The position numbers were made by a program, and so were the translations under genes. From Tangfeifania diversioriginum (GTDB lineage: Bacteria; Bacteroidota; Bacteroidia; Bacteroidales; Prolixibacteraceae), in contig NZ_FQZE01000009.1 of NCBI RefSeq assembly GCF_900141875.1, forward strand, positions 1 to 64,000: a stretch of 64,000 nucleotides of DNA. The letters run 5' to 3'. Under the pieces are notes generated by a model that was not told where the DNA came from, searched no databases, and saw nothing but the letters and a program-made list of their open reading frames with translations. Positions 16,416 to 24,257 of this stretch are shown piece after piece. The stretch's first letter is position 1; each line of letters opens with the position of its first letter.

Positions 16416-16643
16416 TAAAAAGAGAGTTCTTTGATTGAGACAAGATATTATCCGCATTGATTCAACTTTTGGTAAACTCAACAGAATATTTTAAACCGAG
16501 TTAGCTCAACGGTTGTAAAAACAGGCCTTGTAGTTCCGAGCAATCGGGATGAGTCGAAAGACCGGTGGAAGTTTGAACAACCAGGCGCTCAAATCCTGTC
16601 ATACAGGGGTTTTACGCAAACGGAATCGATGCGGATTTTTTTT
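16416..16643 (+). ncRNA. Candidate structured non-coding RNA closed by a 14-bp terminal stem
   Basis: Positions 16450-16463 pair with 16623-16636 (14 of 14 positions, one G-U), directly followed by eight U. Inside lie further helices: 16494-16498 with 16510-16514; 16515-16520 (GTAAAA) with 16610-16615; 16525-16531 with 16580-16586 (one mismatch); two hairpins with GNRA tetraloops at 16534-16549 (loop GCAA) and 16553-16562 (loop GAAA); and CCTGT-cat-ACAGG at 16595-16607. A consensus promoter lies just upstream. The end-to-end pairing is like that of 6S RNA and many other structured RNAs, but I do not recognise the family: it lacks the marks of tmRNA, RNase P RNA and SRP RNA. The start is inferred from the promoter; a mature form may begin near 16450. 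Confidence 0.55.
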
Positions 16644-16700
16644 GTAATCCACTTCAACTTTTTTCAAACAAATAGTTGGGGGCGTCTTTTTTTACTGGAT

Positions 16701-18296
16701 TTACTCAGGAAGGAACTTTTTAGTGATCAGGAAAAGCAGGAGCAATCCGCTCATAAACAACGATATTCGTGCAATGTAATCACCATATTTTACGTAGAAA
16801 GTAATCTCATTACTGGAATTGAGCGTGCCGTTTATGGCATCTTCCGTCCACCATTCGGTTGTTTGAAGTAAATCGCCACGCTGGTTTATAAAGGCAGAAA
16901 TTCCTGTATTGGCCGAACGGGCAATGCTTCGGCGCGATTCGATGGCCCTTAGCCGGGCAAACGAAAGGTGTTGTTTGTAACCGGGCGTATTTCGCCACCA
17001 TCCGTCGTTGGTAATAATTACAATTATCCCGGCACCTTTTTCCACGTATTTTGTAAGGTATTCGCCAAAAATCGATTCGTAACAGATAACCGGCGCCACT
17101 TCCCAATTATTTTTTAATTTGAAATTTGTAGGTTCTTCCTGCCGTCCCAGGCTGCCGGTTGTTCCGCCCAGGTCGAAAACCAAATCGCTTAAAAATCCGA
17201 GGTATTTCATAAACGGCATTTTTTCAACACCAACTACCAGTATCGATTTGTGATAGGTTTGCTCTTGTCCGTTTTTGCCTATAAAAACAGCTGAATTGAA
17301 TACGTCGTAAATCATGCCGTTTCTGTGCCTGGCTGTGGAAGTCGCACTTTCGGCATCAGGATATACCTGGCTGGTTGATGCCCCGAATAATAGTTCAGCT
17401 TTGGGGAAATTTCGTAACCATTGTTGTAATTGTCTGAACTGATAGTTGTAGGTAATTTGTTCTTCGTTCCAGTCGGGGTAACGTTCAAAAAGTGTTTCGG
17501 GGCCAATGACCAAATCGGTTTGATCATCGGTTTGAGTGCTGGCAAGGCGAATGAATTTTTCCAGTTTTTCATTTTCAGCCTCCTGGTCGTACCGCTCGGA
17601 GTACGGATCAATATTGGGCTGAACCACAACAATGTTCATCGGATTTTCTTTTTCAGTATAAGAATTGTATGCCGAAACAGAAATGATAACAGGCACCACG
17701 AGGAACAAAACGAGGCCGGAAAGCGGATAAAATATTTTCCATACTGAAGCTTTACTGGTTATCAGTTTCAGAACGTTGAACAGCAGAATATTAATGAGTA
17801 AAACCCAGAGTGTTCCTCCTAAAACTCCTGTGTATTCGTACCATTGTACCATTTTAATGTTGTTGGCAAAGCCGTTTCCTAAATTCAGCCAGGGCCATTC
17901 AATGTCCCAGTGAAAATGAAAATACTCGAAAGAAATCCAGAAAACAATGAGTGACAGAAAAGCTAAGTTTGGTTTAAAACGTCTGAAGGCAACATGAGCC
18001 AGCCACCACACTACCGACATTAAAAATGAGTTGGCCACGATGGCCAGAATTGCCCCGGCCATTGTGGCATAAGCAATCCACCATGTTGTTATCCCATTCC
18101 AAATCAGGAAAGCAATCAGGGCATGTCCCCAGAACGACACACTTCGGTAGGAGTTTCTGTTGTCAATAAAAAACTGATTGAGAAAAAGCAGAGGAATGAA
18201 TGCAAAAAACAGGGTCCATCCGGGAAACCCCAGCCATGCGAGACTAAGTAATATACCTGAGGAGGCGGAAAGCCCCAGTCGGAAAATTCGTGACAT
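16701..18296 (-). CDS. lnt: Apolipoprotein N-acyltransferase
   Basis: The 531-residue inner-membrane enzyme has about seven helices in its first ~220 residues and the carbon-nitrogen hydrolase domain after that. The catalytic triad is visible: glutamate in DLVIGPETLFERYP, lysine in YHKSILVVGVEKMPF, and cysteine in APVICYESIFGEY. It transfers an acyl chain to the N-terminal diacylglyceryl cysteine of lipoproteins in the periplasm, which suits a genome rich in lipoproteins. The PFGEYVP loop common in proteobacteria reads VGVEKMPF here. The gene starts 1 base after the end of the metallophosphatase gene, so the three genes 19966-16701 are likely one operon. The stop lies ~60 bases from the end of the convergent candidate ncRNA. 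Confidence 0.92.
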   Translation of the reverse strand: MSRIFRLGLSASSGILLSLAWLGFPGWTLFFAFIPLLFLNQFFIDNRNSYRSVSFWGHALIAFLIWNGITTWWIAYATMAGAILAIVANSFLMSVVWWLAHVAFRRFKPNLAFLSLIVFWISFEYFHFHWDIEWPWLNLGNGFANNIKMVQWYEYTGVLGGTLWVLLINILLFNVLKLITSKASVWKIFYPLSGLVLFLVVPVIISVSAYNSYTEKENPMNIVVVQPNIDPYSERYDQEAENEKLEKFIRLASTQTDDQTDLVIGPETLFERYPDWNEEQITYNYQFRQLQQWLRNFPKAELLFGASTSQVYPDAESATSTARHRNGMIYDVFNSAVFIGKNGQEQTYHKSILVVGVEKMPFMKYLGFLSDLVFDLGGTTGSLGRQEEPTNFKLKNNWEVAPVICYESIFGEYLTKYVEKGAGIIVIITNDGWWRNTPGYKQHLSFARLRAIESRRSIARSANTGISAFINQRGDLLQTTEWWTEDAINGTLNSSNEITFYVKYGDYIARISLFMSGLLLLFLITKKFLPE

Positions 18297-18297
18297 G

Positions 18298-19209
18298 TTA
18301 GCTTAAATTAGTTGCAAAAACGGTTTCTTTCTTTTTTTTGTTGCGCTCAAAAATAAAATCGATTTGTCCCATTACCAAACCACCCCACCAGGCCTGGTTC
18401 ACAATTATCGGTTTGCCGGCCTTGTTTTTTGTTTCAATTGGTTGTTCCAGGAAAGTGTGGGTGTGGCCGCCAATAATTAAATCGGTAAGCGAGGTTTCGG
18501 CGGCAATTACCATGTCGCTAATTTTATTTCCATTATAACGTAATCCCAAATGCGAGAGGCAGATAACCAAATCACATTTTTTGTCATTTTTCAGAAATGT
18601 TTCCATCTCAAGGGCAGTTTTCAGCGGGTTGTTATAAATGGTATTTCCAATATTTGTTGTACTTACCAGATTGCTGAGTGCAATACCCAGTCCGTAAACG
18701 CCAATTTTTATGCCCGATTGCCGGAAAATTTTCCAACGTGGGAATTTGCCGGCCAGTATGGTATCAGAAAAATTGTAATTCGAATTAATGAGCGGGAATT
18801 TGGCATGGGGCAGCGGCTCCAAGATTCCGTTCAACCCGTTGTCGAACTCGTGATTTCCTATGGTTCCCGCATTGTAGCCGGCTTCACTCATCAATTTAAA
18901 AATGAGCTCGCCTTTAAAATAGTTGAAGTAGGGTGTTCCCTGGAACATATCGCCTGCATCGAAAAGTAGCGTGTCCGGATTTTTTTGACGGTAGCTTTTG
19001 GCCAGTGCAGCGATTTTGGCCAGTCCTCCGTTCCCTTTATATTGCGGATTGCTGCTTTCAAAAGGTTCAACATGAGTGTGTATGTCGTTGGTATGCAAAA
19101 TTGAAATTGTGGCAAAGTCATCCCAAGCATACAGATTTTGCGGTAATGCCCCCAGTGTTAATCCGGCTGCACCAATTCCCGTGTTCCTGAGAAAATTTCT
19201 TCTATTCAT
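18298..19209 (-). CDS. 5'-nucleotidase catalytic-domain protein (metallophosphatase), Tat-type signal
   Basis: The 303-residue protein carries a twin-arginine signal (MNRRNFLRNTGIGAAGLTLG) and only the metallophosphatase half of a UshA-like 5'-nucleotidase. Metal ligands are seen in LHTNDIHTHVEPF (D and H), LLFDAGDMFQG, GTIGNHEFDNG, CLSHLGLR and GGHTHTF. UshA-type enzymes are ~550 residues with a C-terminal nucleotide-binding domain; here that domain is encoded by the upstream neighbour, whose end overlaps this start by 8 bases. The two chains would be made together and may associate in the periplasm (inference). Substrate is probably a nucleotide or nucleotide sugar. Confidence 0.88.
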   Translation of the reverse strand: MNRRNFLRNTGIGAAGLTLGALPQNLYAWDDFATISILHTNDIHTHVEPFESSNPQYKGNGGLAKIAALAKSYRQKNPDTLLFDAGDMFQGTPYFNYFKGELIFKLMSEAGYNAGTIGNHEFDNGLNGILEPLPHAKFPLINSNYNFSDTILAGKFPRWKIFRQSGIKIGVYGLGIALSNLVSTTNIGNTIYNNPLKTALEMETFLKNDKKCDLVICLSHLGLRYNGNKISDMVIAAETSLTDLIIGGHTHTFLEQPIETKNKAGKPIIVNQAWWGGLVMGQIDFIFERNKKKKETVFATNLS

Positions 19210-19966
19210 AACTAATCCTCCCGTCGGTTTGAGCGGTAATTATTTTCCCCTTCTCGCTGATACTTTCCAAATGTGAAATAATTATATCCCGGATCAATTT
19301 ACCGGGTTTGAAATAGTCATCTTTTTGGGTGAAAACATCCAGGTCGTCGCCTCCTTCGGCAACATAGTTGTTGGTAGCCACCCAGTAGTATTTTTCATTT
19401 TCAATTTGTTTTTTTCCAATTGTAATATTTTTTGCTTTTCCTTCTGAAATTGAAAAGCGGACACCGCCAACACTCTCACCACCTTTTGAGGCAACTGTGT
19501 TCAGGAATTCACGTATTTGATTTCCATTTAGTTTTAAGAACACAAGTTCGTTTTCAAAGGGCATGAGTTCATAAATTTTACCCACGGTAATTTCGCCCTC
19601 CGGCAAGTAGGTGCGGATTCCACCATAATTGAAATAAGAAATGTCAGCCATAAAATCTTTTCCTGATTGCTTCAAAACTTTTTGTCCTTCTTCGAGCAGT
19701 AAGTCGGCCAGAAAATTGGTGAGCTCGCTTTCCGGTTTTCCTTTTGACATTTCTTTTTTATTTACTGCCAGAACACGAGACATATCTTTTTCCAACAATT
19801 TTTTATAGGGCAAATAAATTTGAACCAGTTGACTGTCGGGCTGTATAATACTGTCTGATACAACGACATTGCCCCCGTTTGCATCGGTTTGTATATAGTG
19901 AGTTTTGCAGGCTCCAAAGGCAATAAGCCAAGTTATTAACAATGTATAGGTGAAAGATCTTTGCAT
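19202..19966 (-). CDS. 5'-nucleotidase C-terminal-domain lipoprotein
   Basis: The 254-residue protein begins with a lipoprotein signal (ITWLIAFGAC, lipidated cysteine ~residue 20) and is otherwise a 5'-nucleotidase C-terminal domain: ELTNFLADLLLEEGQKVLK, ADISYFNYGGIRTYLPEGEI, TVGKIYELMPFENELVFLKL, and the substrate-stacking region VATNNYVAEGGDDLDVF. In UshA-like enzymes this domain binds the base, and the catalytic metals are in the other domain, here in the next gene. Standing alone it should not be catalytic. The lipid anchor would fix the pair to a membrane. First gene of the operon ending with lnt. Confidence 0.88.
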   Translation of the reverse strand: MQRSFTYTLLITWLIAFGACKTHYIQTDANGGNVVVSDSIIQPDSQLVQIYLPYKKLLEKDMSRVLAVNKKEMSKGKPESELTNFLADLLLEEGQKVLKQSGKDFMADISYFNYGGIRTYLPEGEITVGKIYELMPFENELVFLKLNGNQIREFLNTVASKGGESVGGVRFSISEGKAKNITIGKKQIENEKYYWVATNNYVAEGGDDLDVFTQKDDYFKPGKLIRDIIISHLESISEKGKIITAQTDGRISYE

Positions 19967-20045
19967 TATGAAAAAATAATGTTAAAACTTACAATTATTT
20001 TAGCATCAAGTTTGTTAGGTAAATGGAACAGTTTAAAAAAATAAT

Positions 20046-21089
20046 ATGTTTGGTTCAAACTTACAATTAAAAATAAATTTCAGAATTAAATTCATCGTTT
20101 TTTTCGCCGGATTTTTTATTCCGTTTATATTGAATGCGCAACCGCGTGAAGTAGTGGCCAAAAAAGGTGAAGGTGTTTACCGGTTGTTAACGCGAAACGG
20201 ACTTTCGGCTTCTGAATATATGGATGCTTTTATTGAGCTTAATAAAGGCAGGCTTGGTGAAGACAACATGCTTTTTGCCGGTGCAAAATATATCCTTCCG
20301 GATACAGAAATTGATCCAGCCGCTGCTGCAGAAACAACAACATCACCTGTGAAAACGGCCCGGTTCGATATTTTTGGTGAAGATTATGCCGAAGTAGAAA
20401 TACTTGACGACAAACTGGACGGTGCAATTTATTATCTGGTTGCCGGGCACGGTGGCCCCGATCCCGGAGCAGTTGGCTATTACAATAACCGGATGTTGTG
20501 TGAGGATGAATATGCTTATGATGTAACGCTGCGACTGGCCAGAGAGTTGATTGAATACGGTGCCACAGTTTATATGATTACCCGCGACCAGAATGACGGC
20601 ATTCGGGATGAAAGCTATTTAAAGCCGGATAAAGATGAACGGTGTTACCCTAATCAGGTAATTCCGATAAACCAACTGAGAAGGTTGAGGCAACGTACCG
20701 ATGCAGTAAATAATTTGTATCGGAAAAACAGGGGAGCATTTCAGCGCATGATTGCCATTCACGTTGATGCACGCAGTCACGGAGAGAATATTGATGTGTT
20801 TTTTTACCATGACAGGCGCAGTACTAACGGCGAAAAAGCCAGCAGAACACTTCAAAACAAATTTCAGGAAAAATACGACACACATCAGCCGGGCAGGGGA
20901 TATCATGGCACAGTTTCTCCACGCGCACTTTATGTAGTGAGAAATACCTACCCCGTTGCGGTTTATATTGAACTGGGGAACATTAACCATTTTCGTGATC
21001 AGCAACGCTTTATACTGCCAAATAACCGGCAGGCACTCGCCAACTGGCTGACCGAAGGGTTGCTGGATGATTTTGATAATAACAAATAG
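20046..21089 (+). CDS. N-acetylmuramoyl-L-alanine amidase (Amidase_3) with LysM-like region
   Basis: The 347-residue protein has an N-terminal signal or anchor (residues ~18-33, FIVFFAGFFIPFILNA), a LysM-like segment (VVAKKGEGVYRLLTRNGLSA ... AGAKYILP, residues ~38-80), and an Amidase_3 domain. Zinc ligands are in YYLVAGHGGPDPGA (His) and CEDEYAYDV (Glu), with a third His in MIAIHVDARSH; the catalytic glutamate fits VYIELGNINHFRD near the C-terminus. It would cut the amide bond between muramic acid and the stem peptide in cell separation or turnover. The LysM-like part may bind peptidoglycan. It is the only plus-strand gene in this stretch. Confidence 0.88.
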   Translation: MFGSNLQLKINFRIKFIVFFAGFFIPFILNAQPREVVAKKGEGVYRLLTRNGLSASEYMDAFIELNKGRLGEDNMLFAGAKYILPDTEIDPAAAAETTTSPVKTARFDIFGEDYAEVEILDDKLDGAIYYLVAGHGGPDPGAVGYYNNRMLCEDEYAYDVTLRLARELIEYGATVYMITRDQNDGIRDESYLKPDKDERCYPNQVIPINQLRRLRQRTDAVNNLYRKNRGAFQRMIAIHVDARSHGENIDVFFYHDRRSTNGEKASRTLQNKFQEKYDTHQPGRGYHGTVSPRALYVVRNTYPVAVYIELGNINHFRDQQRFILPNNRQALANWLTEGLLDDFDNNK

Positions 21090-21265
21090 CAGCTTTCATG
21101 CATTTTCAGGTATCTTTCTGAAGTTCTCATTACACACGACTTTAACCAGTATGATTTTCGAAGATTTTTAAAAACGAAAAGTTCTTTATAAAGTGCATTT
21201 GGTGTGCTTTTCTTATAAAAATATTTACCAAGATTGCTTTTTCTTTAAATATTTTTTGCAAAATC

Positions 21266-21297
21266 TTTGGTATAATTCCATCTTAGTTTTATATTTG
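21266..21297 (+). promoter_or_regulatory. Bacteroidota-type promoter in front of the candidate small RNA
   Basis: TTTG at 21266-21269, 20-base spacer, TATATTTG at 21290-21297, a full consensus match. The expected start is ~21302, exactly where the first hairpin begins. The 176 bases between the amidase stop and this promoter hold nothing else I can name. Confidence 0.65.
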
Positions 21298-21301
21298 TAA
21301 T

Positions 21302-21378
21302 GCAATACGTCCTGTATTGCTTGTGTGTTTGGGGGTTAACATTAATAAAGGACAGCTGTTGAGCTGTCCTTTTCTCTT
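21302..21378 (+). ncRNA. Candidate ~75-nt small RNA or attenuator-type leader
   Basis: The unit has a consensus promoter, a perfect 5' hairpin (GCAATAC-GTCCT-GTATTGC, 21302-21320), a single-stranded middle with a GGGGG run (21331-21335), and an intrinsic terminator. The 5' loop GTCCT is complementary to AGGAC in the ascending arm of the terminator, so an alternative fold is possible. The terminator is 42 bases before the DUF393 gene on the same strand. It is thus either a free small RNA or a premature-termination leader for that gene. I know of no named family with this sequence. Confidence 0.6.
21347..21378 (+). terminator. Strong intrinsic terminator
   Basis: An 11-bp perfect stem AAAGGACAGCT / AGCTGTCCTTT with a 4-base loop (GTTG) followed by a T-rich tail TTTTCTCTTTT. 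It ends the candidate small RNA. Confidence 0.85.
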
Positions 21379-21413
21379 TTAAACCCTTTCCTTTGTTTAC
21401 CGTTATTAGTTAA

Positions 21414-21830
21414 ATGAGTTTACATCCCATAATTTTATTCGATGGTGTTTGCAATTTGTGCAACCACACAGTTGATTTTGTCATACGCAGAAAACATGGC
21501 GGGCAATTTCGTTTTGTTGCGCTCCAGTCGGAAACGGGTGAAAAACTCCGGCAACATTTCAGCGTCCCCGCAGATACTGATTCAGTAGTATTGATTTACA
21601 ATGAGAATGTATATTTTGAATCGGATGCGATTTTGAAAACAGCCTGGCTGCTTTCTTATCCCTGGCGGCTGGCGGTTCTGTTTAAAATAATCCCCTTAAG
21701 ATGGAGAAACAAATTATACCGTTGGATTGCCTCAAACCGCTACAAATGGTTTGGGAAAAGGGAAACCTGCCGGATTCCTACTGTTGCCGAACGCAGGCAG
21801 TTCCCGGCTTGGGATGATTTAAAACTCTAA
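21414..21830 (+). CDS. DCC-family (DUF393) thiol-disulfide oxidoreductase-like protein
   Basis: This 138-residue protein starts with the family signature ILFDGVCNLCNHTVDFVIRR, whose DxxCxxC gives the family its name, and continues FRFVALQSETGEKL, then DSVVLIYNENVYFESDAIL and a membrane-associated WRLAVLFKIIPLRWRNKLYRW stretch. DUF393 proteins have a thioredoxin-like fold; their partners are not well established. The gene follows the candidate small RNA or leader and ends in a 12-base convergent overlap with the DUF4924 gene. Confidence 0.85.
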   Translation: MSLHPIILFDGVCNLCNHTVDFVIRRKHGGQFRFVALQSETGEKLRQHFSVPADTDSVVLIYNENVYFESDAILKTAWLLSYPWRLAVLFKIIPLRWRNKLYRWIASNRYKWFGKRETCRIPTVAERRQFPAWDDLKL

Positions 21831-22358
21831 ATCGCCCTTTTCGTAATCTCTGAAAAGTTTTGAAAGGTGGGCCAGCCAATGGCTCAATCGTTTTACGGCT
21901 TCTGCCGTTTCGTCCGTAATTTCTTTTTGCTGAATTTTCAACATCAGGTAGCCGTAAATCCCGTCAATTGCAACTTGCACATCCATGGTTGCCTGTGGGT
22001 TTTTTTGTTTCAACTCGTTAAGCAAACCTGCCACTGCCTGGTAAATGGAAATATAAATGCTGTCTGCTTTTGTTTCCATCAGGCGTAAATGAAACTCGTT
22101 TAACTCTCCCAGCAAATTGGTAACAAACTGCAGGTGCCCTTTTTTTTGAATGCCTTCCTTTTCCATCATCACCACCAGGTTTTCATACCAGTCCGAAATT
22201 TCTTCTGACGTTTTTTTGTCGGCCTGATATTTTGTAACCAGTTTGTCATTAATCAGGTTCATATCGAGGTGAAAAGCACGGATTAAATCCTCAACCTGAT
22301 AGAGGTATAAAATGTATTCGGCAATATTTTCTTTTCTTTTTTTCTGAGCTATGAGCAT
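21819..22358 (-). CDS. DUF4924 family protein
   Basis: This 179-residue all-helical protein matches DUF4924, a family restricted to Bacteroidota: it begins LIAQKKRKENIAEYILYLYQVEDLIRAF, continues with YENLVVMMEKEGIQKKGHLQF and LNEFHLRL, and ends VKRLSHWLAHLSKLFRDYEKGDL. No catalytic motif or signal is visible, and the role is unknown. The last 12 bases overlap the convergent DUF393 gene. It is downstream of the S4-protein gene on the same strand with a gap of 70 bases. Confidence 0.8.
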   Translation of the reverse strand: MLIAQKKRKENIAEYILYLYQVEDLIRAFHLDMNLINDKLVTKYQADKKTSEEISDWYENLVVMMEKEGIQKKGHLQFVTNLLGELNEFHLRLMETKADSIYISIYQAVAGLLNELKQKNPQATMDVQVAIDGIYGYLMLKIQQKEITDETAEAVKRLSHWLAHLSKLFRDYEKGDLEF

Positions 22359-22428
22359 TATTGATTATGGCGTTTAATGTTGTTGAAACAGATGTCGTTA
22401 AAAATAAGCAAAAATTAGATCTTTCTGC

Positions 22429-22806
22429 TTAACTGCCAAAGAAATCGTCGAGTTTGCGCCGTTCTTTTTTTGTAGGCCTTCCGGTCCCTGGTTTTCGGTT
22501 GAACCATTTCATCTGCTTTTGGGTTTCCAGTAGTTCGAGATCTTCCGCAGGGGTAATGTCTTCCACAAAATCGTCGGTGAGTTTTGCTGACATTCGTTTT
22601 TCGGCCAGCGCAAGCACTTTGTATTGTCGTGTAACCGGGGCTTTTTTTACATGGATGATGTCGCCGGAAACAATTTCTCGCGAAGGTTTCACCGGCAAAT
22701 CGTCCATGAGAATGCGTCCTTTTTTGCAGGCTTCGGTAGCTTTCGAGCGTGTTTTGTAAATACGCACTGCCCACAGCCATTTGTCAATTCTCACGTTTCC
22801 CGCCAT
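22429..22806 (-). CDS. S4-domain RNA-binding protein, Hsp15 (HslR) family
   Basis: The 125-residue protein begins with an S4 RNA-binding domain (VRIDKWLWAVRIYKTRSKAT, then GRILMDDLPVKPSREIVSGD). Its C-terminal ~40 residues are basic (NRKPGTGRPTKKERRKLDDF), as in Hsp15. Hsp15 in E. coli binds free 50S subunits carrying a nascent chain with stalled tRNA and helps recycle them. The gene is 3 bases after pth, another recycling function, and both follow the L25 gene, a ribosome-linked cluster. Confidence 0.9.
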   Translation of the reverse strand: MAGNVRIDKWLWAVRIYKTRSKATEACKKGRILMDDLPVKPSREIVSGDIIHVKKAPVTRQYKVLALAEKRMSAKLTDDFVEDITPAEDLELLETQKQMKWFNRKPGTGRPTKKERRKLDDFFGS

Positions 22807-22809
22807 TGT

Positions 22810-23376
22810 TTACTTTTTTTTATTGAAAAAGTTCATTGTGCGTTCTGTGCCTATGGTTCCGAAGCTTTTAATAATTTCAATGCAGGTATCGATTTTCTCA
22901 GAAAGCTCTTTTTGTTCTTCCCGGCTCCAGTCGCTTAGAACATAATCAACCTGAAAGCCTTTGTGAAAATCATCTCCGATACCGAATCTCAGTCTCGGGT
23001 AATTGTTGGTTCCCAAAATATCAGAAATATTTTTCAGGCCATTGTGTCCTCCCGGGCTTCCCTTTGCTTTTACCCTGAGTGTGCCAAATGGCAATGCAAT
23101 ATCATCTACAATGACCAGCATTTTTTCGAGCGGAATTTTTTCTTTTTGAAGCCAGTAGTTTACTGCTCGCCCGCTGAGGTTCATGAAGGTGGTTGGTTTT
23201 AAAAGAATAAATGTTCTTCCTTTAAATTTATATTCAGCCACAAACCCGTAACGCTTGTCGTTATAAACAATATTGGACGCCCCCGCAAGAGCGTCCAATA
23301 TTTGAAAACCTATGTTGTGACGTGTATTTTTATATTCCGGGCCTATATTTCCGAGCCCTGCAATCAAATACTTCAC
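22810..23376 (-). CDS. pth: Peptidyl-tRNA hydrolase
   Basis: A 188-residue enzyme that frees tRNA from prematurely released peptidyl-tRNA. Family motifs: [21 protein letters not shown] (catalytic histidine at the NTRHN element, residue ~20), [35 protein letters not shown] and GGHNGLKNI. Length is normal. It lies 15 bases after rplY, which is a common pairing in bacteria, and is followed by the Hsp15-like gene. Confidence 0.96.
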   Translation of the reverse strand: MKYLIAGLGNIGPEYKNTRHNIGFQILDALAGASNIVYNDKRYGFVAEYKFKGRTFILLKPTTFMNLSGRAVNYWLQKEKIPLEKMLVIVDDIALPFGTLRVKAKGSPGGHNGLKNISDILGTNNYPRLRFGIGDDFHKGFQVDYVLSDWSREEQKELSEKIDTCIEIIKSFGTIGTERTMNFFNKKK

Positions 23377-23391
23377 AAAATTTCATTTTAA

Positions 23392-24063
23392 TTATTCCTG
23401 ATTTTCAGAAGCATCAGATGTTTCGCCTCCTTCGGCTTCTCCACCTTCAGCTGCTTCTCCTTCTCCACCTTCTGTTTCTTCCTCTTCTTCGTCTTCAGGA
23501 AGCAACATTCCGGCCATGGCAGCTCTCGATGAAATTACACCTACAATTAAATTGGAGTGGTTGTCGAGGAACTCCAGGTTTTCTCTTTCGAGTTCGCTAA
23601 CTTTGTAGCTGTCGCCAATGCCTAATTTGGTAATGTCAATTACAATGGTATCGGGCAGGTACTTGGGCAAAGCTTTTATTTTAAGTTTGCGCATGTTGGT
23701 TTTAAGTTTACCACCTGCTTTAAGGCCTTTTGCTCTTCCGGTAATTACTATTGGAACATTTATTTTTACCGGTTTGTCGTCTTCAACTTTCAGAAAATCA
23801 ATGTGCATGACCTGTTCTTCAACCGGGTGCCACTGCATATCCTGAATAATGGCTTTGTGTTGTTCGCCGTCGATCTCGAGGTCGATTAAATATACGTTGG
23901 GAGTATAAATTAACGGTCTTAACTCACTGAACGGAACAGTGATGTGCATAAGCTCATCGGTTCCATACAGAACGGCAGGTACATCGCCTTGTTCGCGTAT
24001 TCGTTTTGCACTTTTTTTTCCGAGGGCTTCGCGTTTTGTTCCCTTAACTGTTACTGATTTCAT
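23392..24063 (-). CDS. rplY: 50S ribosomal protein L25/general stress protein Ctc
   Basis: The 223-residue protein is the long CTC form of L25: an N-terminal 5S-rRNA-binding domain (VKGTKREALGKKSAKRIREQ, DVPAVLYG) and a C-terminal beta domain ending near residue 185 (LIVGVISSRAAMAG). After that comes a very acidic, low-complexity tail of glutamate, glycine and alanine (EDEEEEETEGGEGEAAEGG). Such acidic tails are common in CTC proteins of this phylum. It begins the rplY-pth-S4-DUF4924 run. The 194-base gap to prs contains no gene. Confidence 0.95.
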   Translation of the reverse strand: MKSVTVKGTKREALGKKSAKRIREQGDVPAVLYGTDELMHITVPFSELRPLIYTPNVYLIDLEIDGEQHKAIIQDMQWHPVEEQVMHIDFLKVEDDKPVKINVPIVITGRAKGLKAGGKLKTNMRKLKIKALPKYLPDTIVIDITKLGIGDSYKVSELERENLEFLDNHSNLIVGVISSRAAMAGMLLPEDEEEEETEGGEGEAAEGGEAEGGETSDASENQE

Positions 24064-24257
24064 TTTTTAAATTTTTTGTTAATAATTATGGTACTCAGTC
24101 CTTCCCGCCAACTGACGGAACAAACAGCATGCATAATTACAGGGCCGTTTTGTTTTGATATTCTAAAATTGTTGTGCAACAAAAATTAGAAGCAAATCAA
24201 CTACTCACGCCCTCAAAATGCTCCTGCTTTTTGGAAAAAGCGGTGCAAAGATAAAAA

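Noticed and set aside
16548-16562. Hammerhead-like core GATGAGTC-GAAA-GAC
   Set aside because: The essential CGAAA after stem II and a GUC cleavage site in the right place are missing, so it is not a self-cleaving ribozyme.
16500-16615. tRNA-like strings (TTAGCTCAACGG, GCTCAAATCC) in the kefF-lnt gap
   Set aside because: No acceptor stem, no anticodon arm and wrong spacing; they fit better as parts of the larger folded RNA candidate.
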